This document shows positions 1 through 5,888 of a stretch of DNA of 42,334 bases, one piece after another (the stretch's first letter is position 1; every line of letters begins with the position of its first letter). The stretch spans positions 1 through 42,334 of the forward strand of contig CANJRA010000020.1 of assembly GCA_947476625.1 (NCBI GenBank), in the 5' to 3' direction. The notes beneath the pieces are model-generated. The model was given only the letters and a program-made list of their open reading frames with translations. It did not search any database and had not been told where the DNA came from. This DNA is from Fidelibacterota bacterium. Lineage in GTDB: Bacteria > Pseudomonadota > Alphaproteobacteria > Rhodospirillales > Rhodospirillaceae. The position numbers were made by a program, and so were the translations under genes.

Positions 1-192
1 GGAAAGGCCGGCCAGCTGCCACTTGCGCACCAGCACGAGCTGCTCGATGTGGTGTTGCGTATAGAAGGCGCCCTTGCCGACCCCCTGCGGGCGGTCGATC
101 AGTCCGGTCTGGATGTAATAACGGACGGTTCGTCGCGGAAGCTCGGCCAGTGCGGCTATTTCGTCGAGGGTGAAGGTTTGCTGGTCATTCAT
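1..192 (-). CDS. MerR-family transcriptional regulator, C-terminus cut off by window start
   Basis: The minus strand encodes the first 64 residues of a MerR-type winged-helix regulator. It starts MNDQQTFTLDEIAALAELP and continues with RRTVRYYIQTGLI and a Gly/Lys wing (GVGKGAFY), then a helix entering the dimerisation region (HIEQLVLVRKWQL). MerR proteins bind a dyad in the promoter they control and twist it on effector binding. The effector domain lies outside the window, so the ligand is unknown. The ATG at 192 is the only start that gives the usual short lead before the helix-turn-helix. Whether the gene belongs to the integrated element or is older DNA cannot be decided here. Family call is confident, role unknown. 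Confidence 0.85.
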   Translation of the reverse strand, partial: MNDQQTFTLDEIAALAELPRRTVRYYIQTGLIDRPQGVGKGAFYTQHHIEQLVLVRKWQLAGLS

Positions 193-237
193 GACAGCAC
201 TTCTATACAGCTTTACTGTCTCTTTCAACTGTCATGA

Positions 238-345
238 GAAACTGGCCTTGCCGGCACTTTGGCCAGGGCCAAGATCGGGCTCATGAACTTGGTCTACAAC
301 ATCAGCCGGCTGGTTCATCTTGAGCGGGCGGCGGCGCCCGCCTGA
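238..345 (+). pseudogene. IS5-type transposase, C-terminal remnant
   Basis: After an in-frame TGA (235-237) this frame encodes 35 residues ending in TLARAKIGLMNLVYNISRLV and then HLERAAAPA and a stop. The pattern LARAKIGLMNLVYNxxR is the typical C-terminus of IS5-family (DDE) transposases. The catalytic part is missing, so this is a dead fragment. It contains one copy of the 19-bp repeat (246-264) found again at 5352-5370. Its position just left of the cargo operon suggests an IS-mediated exchange at this spot. That last point is inference. Confidence 0.7.
246..264 (+). repeat. 19-bp direct repeat, left copy flanking the chaperone-protease operon
   Basis: CCTTGCCGGCACTTTGGCC is identical to 5352-5370 and in the same orientation. 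The identity stops on both sides (G/T to the left, A/G to the right). The two copies bracket the four-gene operon at 554-5248. Confidence 0.8.
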
Positions 346-413
346 GCCAAGTGCATGGGGGAATCCGTCAGCGGCGCCTAAAATGCCCCGGCGATCACGC
401 GCGGGGCACCAAA

Positions 414-433
414 AGGGGCCGAAATCGGCCCCT
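414..433 (-). terminator. Hairpin in the gap upstream of the cargo operon
   Basis: AGGGGCCG / AAAT / CGGCCCCT forms a perfect 8-bp stem with a 4-nt loop. On the minus strand it is followed by TTT, so it could stop transcripts running leftward. A second, weaker dyad (TGCCCCG...CGGGGCA) lies just before it, near 384-408. The rest of 346-553 shows no gene and no clear promoter that I can define. Confidence 0.35.
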
Positions 434-553
434 CCTGAGCACAACCGCTACGCCCCGACATTCAGACCTCGCTCAAAACACAAAGTCGGCCTATCGTTCG
501 AGGTGCCCTTATAGGGGAATAATCAAAAGTAACTCGCGCGGACGGGTGGGGCC

Positions 554-1456
554 ATGAAACGTGTTTTCGTCTTTTCGATACTCGGGTTGCTCACGGCCGC
601 AGCGACTCTTGTGCTTGTCGCGGCGTTTAACGCACCCGCCCAACCGAATTTGAGCTCTCCTCCTGTTGTTCAATCCGACGCCACCGGCACTAGTGCCAGC
701 GGCGCGATAGTTACCGCACCCACCGGAACACCAAGCGCCCCCAATTCCATCACCGTCCCCAATGAAATCACCAATCTTGTCCTGACCATCTTACTGGTTT
801 CTCTAGTCGTATCCGCCATCGCGATACTGACGGCACTCTTCCTATATCGCTGGCGAAAGCGTGTGTTGCATGGCGTCCAAATCGCGGTGCCCGAACAGTT
901 CAGCTCTTGGGTTGGAGGCGTACAGAGTGGTCTGGTGACATTATCGGAAGTCATCACCAAATCGAACGCCCAGCTATCTATCCAAACCTCCAAGACCAGT
1001 AATAACGTGTCCGAGATAGGACACGCTTTCCTTGCTCTCCAGTCAGCGTTGGATCAGCGAGATGCAGAAATCCGCAGACTGAGAAGCGGATACGACGCTG
1101 CGATATTCCGCAAATTCCTACTGCGCTTTGTGCGCGTTGATAGATTCATTTCTGAGTCCGTACGTGATGGATTGGCAGAGTCTCAGTTTGCTAGCGACGT
1201 AGATAGGCTTCTCGCTGATGCACTAGCGGAGTGCGGGGTGGAAAAGTTTAGCCCGAGACTAGGCGCAGACTATCGCTCGGAATTTGGCGTGGCGGACAGC
1301 CCATCAGCGTCATCAACACAGAACGCATCCGAACACTTCACAATCGCTGAAGTGATTGAGCAGGGTTACGCGCTCAGTGGAAATGCCGATAGAGAAGTCA
1401 TCATTCCAGCGAAGGTGAGAATTCTTCGCCACGAAGGGGGAGTCAGCGCAACATGA
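554..1456 (+). CDS. Membrane-anchored protein with GrpE-like C-terminal domain
   Basis: First gene of the cargo operon, 300 residues. An N-terminal hydrophobic segment (5-25) is followed by a Pro/Ser/Thr-rich stretch (26-70) and a second strong TM helix (72-98) ending in RWRKRV, which places the rest in the cytoplasm. Residues 125-200 look like a long helix or coiled coil. Residues 223-290 resemble the head of GrpE, the DnaK nucleotide exchange factor: ALAECGVEKFSPRLG matches the LxxxGVExxxPxG region, and IAEVIEQGYAL followed by REVIIPAKVRI matches the VxEVxxxGYxLxxRVLRPAxVxV end. GrpE is normally soluble, so the membrane anchor is unusual. The stop overlaps the next start (ATGA) and the next gene is an Hsp70, which strongly supports the reading. 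Start at 554 has only a weak ribosome site. The GrpE call is my inference from motif layout. Confidence 0.7.
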   Translation: MKRVFVFSILGLLTAAATLVLVAAFNAPAQPNLSSPPVVQSDATGTSASGAIVTAPTGTPSAPNSITVPNEITNLVLTILLVSLVVSAIAILTALFLYRWRKRVLHGVQIAVPEQFSSWVGGVQSGLVTLSEVITKSNAQLSIQTSKTSNNVSEIGHAFLALQSALDQRDAEIRRLRSGYDAAIFRKFLLRFVRVDRFISESVRDGLAESQFASDVDRLLADALAECGVEKFSPRLGADYRSEFGVADSPSASSTQNASEHFTIAEVIEQGYALSGNADREVIIPAKVRILRHEGGVSAT

Positions 1457-2949
1457 AAGCCATAATCGGAATTGACCTAGGCACCACGTATTCAGCGGTT
1501 GCGACGATGGATGAGACTGGACGGCCGGTAATTGTACACAACGCTGATGGAGCCAATATCACGCCCTCCTGCGTCGTTGAATCGAGTGAAGGCGTCATGG
1601 AGGTCGGAGAGTTTGCACGGCGACAATGGGGGAACGCTCCGGAAACGGCTGCAGCGCGCTTCAAGCGCGATATGGGCACCTCTTCTGTTCAGAAAATAAA
1701 TGGAAAGTCATTCACTCCGACGCAGCTAAGCGCGTTCGTCTTAAGAAAACTGATGAAAGATGCACAGGCTGCGTTGGGGCCAATAGCCGAAGCTGTAATT
1801 ACTATTCCGGCGAATTTTGCCCATGAAGCCCGCGAAGCCACGATGGCTGCCGCCAAAGCAGCAAACATAAATGTAAATTTCATTATCAATGAGCCGACAG
1901 CGGCGGCTCTCTACTACGCCTTCAAACAAGGCGAGGAATTACACGGGACTTACGCAGTGTATGACCTGGGTGGCGGGACATTTGACGTCTCCATTATCAA
2001 TGTCAATGGTCACAACGTGGAAGTTCTCGCGACCAACGGCGTCTCCAAACTAGGCGGCGACGATTTTGACTCGGCGTTGCAAAAATTAGTTCAGAGAAAA
2101 TTCAAAGAGCAAACCGGACGCGATTTGGAGCTTCAGGAATTCACCAAGAACGATGCGGAAGACGAAAAGAAGGCACTTTCAAAGCGCCCAAAGGTGACGA
2201 CTAGAGTTGGCCGCGCATTGATTGACCTTCGCCGAGAGGAGTTTGAGGAGGCTATTTCCTCGCTTGTCACACAAGCGGAAATGCTGTGCGAGGCTACTAT
2301 CGACGACGCGGGACTTAACGTTAAGGACATACGAGGCGTCTTCCTTGTCGGTGGAAGTACGCGTGTGCCAATGGTTCAAGAGAGCGTCCGACGCGTATTT
2401 CAGAAAGAACCGACAGCCACGGCAAACGTCGATGAAGTAGTCGCGTTAGGAGCGGCTCTTTATGCGGCATACAAGAGTGATAGGTCCGTCCTTACTCCAG
2501 TGCAGCGGCGGTCCATAGACAAAATAATAATTAGCGAAACAACGAGCAAGTGCTTTGGCACGATTTCCTTCAGCCGAAATGACGCGCGCAATGAACAGAG
2601 GCTCGCTAATGCGACGCTAATCCGGAAGGGGGATCGAATTCCATGCTCCGTCACGGAGTCCTTTTATACCGTCGCCGAGGGTCAAAAGAACGTCAACTGC
2701 CAAGTTACCGAATCCACTGCCGTGGAAACTGACCCGAGGTTTGTGAAAATTATCTGGGAGGGGAAATTGGAGCTACCTCCAGATAGACCTGCCGAGCAGG
2801 AGATCAAGATCACATACGCCTACGATGAAAACCAAATCATGAAGTGTTCTTTCGTGGACGTCGCCACGAGCAGAGAAACGAAGATCGATTTATCGATGGC
2901 ATCATCGAACGCAAGCGCGTCGGACGTTCACAAATTCCTGGTGGAATAA
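1453..2949 (+). CDS. Hsp70-family (DnaK-like) ATPase lacking the helical lid
   Basis: 498 residues. The nucleotide-binding domain is complete: phosphate-1 motif IGIDLGTTYSAVA (5-17), the catalytic-lysine region ARFKRD (K71), connect-1 NEPTAAALYYAF (146-157), phosphate-2 VYDLGGGTFDVSII (169-182) and adenosine motif VFLVGGSTRVPM (296-307). After residue 350 a beta-type substrate-binding region is recognisable (LIRKGDRIPCSVTESFYTVA, 389-408). The protein ends at residue 498, with no alpha-helical lid and no EEVD-type tail; DnaK is about 638 residues. It should therefore bind and hydrolyse ATP but hold clients loosely. It starts inside the stop of the GrpE-like gene and its TAA directly abuts the ATG of the TerB gene, so the products are probably made in fixed ratio. 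It is a specialised paralogue, not housekeeping DnaK. Confidence 0.93.
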   Translation: MKAIIGIDLGTTYSAVATMDETGRPVIVHNADGANITPSCVVESSEGVMEVGEFARRQWGNAPETAAARFKRDMGTSSVQKINGKSFTPTQLSAFVLRKLMKDAQAALGPIAEAVITIPANFAHEAREATMAAAKAANINVNFIINEPTAAALYYAFKQGEELHGTYAVYDLGGGTFDVSIINVNGHNVEVLATNGVSKLGGDDFDSALQKLVQRKFKEQTGRDLELQEFTKNDAEDEKKALSKRPKVTTRVGRALIDLRREEFEEAISSLVTQAEMLCEATIDDAGLNVKDIRGVFLVGGSTRVPMVQESVRRVFQKEPTATANVDEVVALGAALYAAYKSDRSVLTPVQRRSIDKIIISETTSKCFGTISFSRNDARNEQRLANATLIRKGDRIPCSVTESFYTVAEGQKNVNCQVTESTAVETDPRFVKIIWEGKLELPPDRPAEQEIKITYAYDENQIMKCSFVDVATSRETKIDLSMASSNASASDVHKFLVE

Positions 2950-4197
2950 ATGGAAGGCATAATCACAATCGTCTTACTCTTAGGCGGCCTAATCCTTTTT
3001 AGAGTGATTCTGCACGCAGGGTCCCGGACTGTAAGCGCCGCTGCGCGCACGGCCTTTGGAAAAGGTTCTTTCTCAGAGAATATGGAATTGGCCTTTCAAG
3101 GTATGGGTCCAATGGAGGTTCGCTGCATCGACTCAACGCTGGGCGACGACCCCACAGGTCCCAAGGTGAAAGAACTCCAGATTAAAGGGTTGATTCCGGT
3201 AAGAAGGGCAACACGACTTGGGTTCGTGACATCTGTGTTCGATAACACAAGCGGAACCTATGAGCCGGTCCTTTCAGCGATCGACAATTTCCAAGAGCCC
3301 GAAAGCATAGCCTACCGTCACACTGTGGAAGTGGGCAAAATCGCCCCGGATCAAGGCTTTGTGAAATGGGTAAGAGTTGGGATTGTAATTCCTGAAATTC
3401 TGACTGCCCCATTTTCGGGAAGGCGCAAGCTCGCGACTGTGTTGCGTTTGGTTGATCTCGATGAGATGCCGAAAATAGTAAATGGGTTTCATACTGAAGA
3501 TGAACCAGGTCTGCTGTGGCAACGTGTGGTTAATTTTGATTACGATGAAATGGACAAAGGTTACCGCGAGGCCGCGCAGCACAAAGAGGAAGCGCGCGTT
3601 CTGTCCTTAAAAATTGCGATGTCCGTTGCCATGGCCGACGGGTCTTTGGCAGACAGCGAAGGCAAAGCGCTGCGTGATTGGGTCATTAAGACCCTTGCTC
3701 CGTTGTCTCCGGCGCGACAGGCCGAGTTGAAGCCACAGTATAATGAAGCGATGATGGACGCACACGCTGCCGCCACAGCCGGCACACTTAGCTTGAGCAC
3801 TTTGACCGCGAGACTGAACGAAATTGGAGATAAACCTCAAAAATATCAGACCGTGGAACTGTGTTTCGACGTCATGGCCGCAGACGGAGTGGCAGCGGCA
3901 AACGAATTGGCCACTATTAGAAATATTGCATCGGCCCTTGATCTTGATTTCGATGAAATCGAGAAGATACGCGATTCAAAGATTATCGGCCTGAGCGGAG
4001 AAGCAAATAGCGCGCTCAGCGTCGAAGAGTTACTAAACATCGAAAGCGATTGGAGCGGAGATAAAATCCGGAAGCACATTCGGACCGAGTTTCAAAAATG
4101 GAACAACCGTCTGAACACACTACAGGAAGGGACCGAGCGAGAAAACGCTCAACGCATGTTGGATGTACTCGCCGAGGCTAGAAAGAAATATGGCTGA
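2950..4197 (+). CDS. Membrane-anchored TerB-domain protein with DjlA-like layout and degenerate J-like tail
   Basis: 415 residues. An N-terminal TM helix (4-22) is followed by a beta-rich region of no recognised family (about 45-170). A helical TerB domain (about 215-345) carries its two acidic signatures, AMADGSLADSEGKAL (227-241) and VMAADGVAAANEL (308-320). The last 60 residues form three helices: VEELLNI, DKIRKHIRTEFQKW, and ERENAQRMLDVLAEARKKY. Their spacing copies a J-domain, but the HPD signature that triggers Hsp70 ATPase is replaced by WNN (384-386). DjlA, the known inner-membrane J-protein, has the same order TM-TerB-J. Placed right after an Hsp70, this protein is probably its membrane co-chaperone or a client adaptor. 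TerB is clear; the J-like reading is inference. Confidence 0.8.
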   Translation: MEGIITIVLLLGGLILFRVILHAGSRTVSAAARTAFGKGSFSENMELAFQGMGPMEVRCIDSTLGDDPTGPKVKELQIKGLIPVRRATRLGFVTSVFDNTSGTYEPVLSAIDNFQEPESIAYRHTVEVGKIAPDQGFVKWVRVGIVIPEILTAPFSGRRKLATVLRLVDLDEMPKIVNGFHTEDEPGLLWQRVVNFDYDEMDKGYREAAQHKEEARVLSLKIAMSVAMADGSLADSEGKALRDWVIKTLAPLSPARQAELKPQYNEAMMDAHAAATAGTLSLSTLTARLNEIGDKPQKYQTVELCFDVMAADGVAAANELATIRNIASALDLDFDEIEKIRDSKIIGLSGEANSALSVEELLNIESDWSGDKIRKHIRTEFQKWNNRLNTLQEGTERENAQRMLDVLAEARKKYG

Positions 4198-5248
4198 AGC
4201 ACTCAGACAGGCTCAGTTTTACGCTCGGGGACTAAAATACGCTGGCGATAACCTTCCCACCCAAGCTCATTCTTCAGCCATTTCTGCACGCGTGCGGCTA
4301 TCGAGTCACGCAATTCAGATTTCAAATTCCGTCACTCCGCTTTTGGCTGAGCGGCTGTCAAACTCTCTAAAACGCCTGAGACTGCCGTATGACGCTGTAG
4401 ATGCATTTATCTACTCGTCGCCCGATGTTCAAGCGGAGTGCTTTAGTGACGGACCAGACCGATGCGTTATTTCCTTCGCTTCCGGCCTTGTCGATCTACT
4501 AGATGAAGATGAATTCGAGTTTGTAGCCGGTCATGAGATTGGCCATTTTTTGCTGGGCCATGATCCCGGCCGAATGTCGGACCAGAAGAAGCTCGCTCTT
4601 TTGGTGGGCATGAGAGCACAGGAGATTTCTGCGGACCGGCTGGGGTTGGTTGCCTGCGGCTCACTCGATGTGGCTATCCGTGCGCTGATGAAAACTATTT
4701 CAGGCTTAAGCAGCAGACACCTGCGATTTGACGTCGCGACGTTTATCTCTCAACTCCGTTCGCTCGGCGGTGCAACAGATGTAGCCGGTATGCACTCGAC
4801 GCACCCTTCAATGTTGGTCAGGTGCCGCGCACTGCTATGGTTCGCGCTCACTGGAAGTATCGGAGAGCCCCTTACGGTATCCAACAAGAAGTCGCTTCAG
4901 GCCTTGGACCGGCGAATCGACTCCGATTTTCATAAATACGTGGACGGACCGGCGCGTAAACGCCTTGAGGCGGCAAAGAATGAATACGCGATGTGGACCG
5001 CCGTTGCGGCCGCGTTAAAGGACGGAAGCCTAGACAAAAAGGATCAGGGATTTATCCGCGAAAACTTTGGTGAAGAAATATTGGTAAAATTAAAGAGCCT
5101 GCTTACCGAGAACTCTTCAGCCGACGCAATGGAGCTAATCGACTCAAACCTGTCATCCGCGCGGCAACAACTCCTTGTCATGTTTCCGAATTCGGGGGAG
5201 GACGAAATCGAACAAGCTAACGCGAGAATTGCTAGGTTATTTTCATAA
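4190..5248 (+). CDS. M48-type zinc metallopeptidase, soluble
   Basis: 352 residues from the ATG at 4190, which overlaps the TerB stop by 8 nt (ATGGCTGA). The ATG at 4163 would give a longer overlap and adds nine unremarkable residues. The zinc site is present: HEIGH at 115-119 (HEXXH) with the third ligand Glu145 in AQEISADRLG, the ExxAD pattern of M48 peptidases such as HtpX and Ste24. THPSMLVRCRALL (204-216) matches the family's later conserved helix. Unlike HtpX it has no obvious TM segment, so it may be held at the membrane by its partners. Residues 266-305 (AAALKDGSLDKKDQGFI) look like a TerB-type helical repeat. It ends the operon. A proteolytic partner for the chaperone trio is the natural reading; the substrate is unknown. 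Confidence 0.88.
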   Translation: MAEALRQAQFYARGLKYAGDNLPTQAHSSAISARVRLSSHAIQISNSVTPLLAERLSNSLKRLRLPYDAVDAFIYSSPDVQAECFSDGPDRCVISFASGLVDLLDEDEFEFVAGHEIGHFLLGHDPGRMSDQKKLALLVGMRAQEISADRLGLVACGSLDVAIRALMKTISGLSSRHLRFDVATFISQLRSLGGATDVAGMHSTHPSMLVRCRALLWFALTGSIGEPLTVSNKKSLQALDRRIDSDFHKYVDGPARKRLEAAKNEYAMWTAVAAALKDGSLDKKDQGFIRENFGEEILVKLKSLLTENSSADAMELIDSNLSSARQQLLVMFPNSGEDEIEQANARIARLFS

Positions 5249-5351
5249 CCGGAGTAGGAACGTTCTTCACGCTTCTATATTGGATCAATGGGGTTGCATA
5301 TGGGTGGTAGATTTGTCAACGAAACAGCGGAGGCGATACCTGATGCCGAAT

Positions 5352-5370
5352 CCTTGCCGGCACTTTGGCC
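5352..5370 (+). repeat. 19-bp direct repeat, right copy flanking the chaperone-protease operon
   Basis: Exact match to 246-264 in the same orientation, about 100 bp after the peptidase stop codon. See the left copy. Confidence 0.8.
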
Positions 5371-5544
5371 GCCGCCGAATTTTTTCTGATTTGCTTAGCA
5401 ACCTGTGTGGTGACCGCCGCGGTCCGGACGTCTTCACAAATGTTGTTGCCTGAACTCGTCAGCGAATATCGGAGTGTTTCCTGCGGGGGTGCCCGAAAGA
5501 GATTTCTGTACAAGACTTTAGGAAGGACCCGGAAAAGAGCGTTT

Positions 5545-5714
5545 CTGGGTCATGGTTAGGTCATGAAAAGAGGGGAAATGACCATGAAAAAATGAAGTTG
5601 GAACAATGGGTTGTAAGGTGTCTGGGTCAAATAGTCATTCTTATACCTGAACCTATGAAAACTAAAATATTTGGGAGACTTTTCAGGAATGACTATCTGA
5701 CCTAAATGACCCAG
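5545..5714. repeat. Repeat-rich non-coding stretch with long inverted repeat; possible replication origin
   Basis: CTGGGTCA occurs at 5545-5552 and 5622-5629 and inverted at 5707-5714 (TGACCCAG). AGGTCATG (5558-5565) and ATGACC (5578-5583) add further GGTCA half-sites. GGTCAAATAGTCATTC (5625-5640) pairs with GAATGACTATCTGACC (5687-5702) at 15 of 16 positions around an AT-rich 46-nt centre. The stretch is AT-rich and lies just past the 3' end of the primase-helicase gene. An iteron-like origin for that replication protein is the simplest explanation, but regulation or RNA structure is possible. Confidence 0.45.
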
Positions 5715-5804
5715 AAACCGCGATTATTGCCCCCCCGCGTTTTAAGGTCGATCTTTGTCCTTTCTAAAATGGGCACACCTCGTGCGCCCTGCGCGGGCAG
5801 TCGG

Positions 5805-5888
5805 TCAGCGACATGCGGTGCGCCCGTCAGCCTCTGCTTTCTGAAACTCAAAGCCCCTGAAGATCCTGTTGGCATTCTTCTTCAACAG
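5805..5888 (-). pseudogene. Duplicated C-terminal tail of the primase gene, beyond its stop codon
   Basis: Directly after the primase TGA (5889-5891), and in the same frame, the minus strand encodes LLKKNANRIFRGFEFQ and then KAEADGRTACR and a stop (5805-5807). This is a second copy of LLRKNANRIVGSFEFQ and RAEADGRTAWR inside the primase, 240 bp away. The internal copy has LGW (TGG at 6131-6129) where this copy has LG-stop (TGA). So a tandem duplication of the tail was followed by a Trp-to-stop change that now ends the protein. Confidence 0.8.

Larger units (their letters stand above)
5249..5888. other. Intergenic region between cargo operon and primase gene
   Basis: No convincing gene. It holds the right copy of the 19-bp repeat (5352-5370), a repeat-rich stretch (5545-5714) and the out-of-use tail copy of the primase gene (5805-5888). 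A plus-strand frame at 5365-5559 encodes a hydrophobic start (AEFFLICLATCVVTAAV) but has only a TTG start and no ribosome site, so I do not call it. Confidence 0.6.

Noticed and set aside
1453-2949. Housekeeping dnaK
   Set aside because: Only 498 residues, no helical lid, and no dnaJ or grpE of the usual soluble type nearby; it is a specialised Hsp70 paralogue.
5365-5559. Hydrophobic 64-codon plus-strand frame
   Set aside because: Only a TTG start overlapping the 19-bp repeat, no ribosome site, and a basic, low-complexity end.
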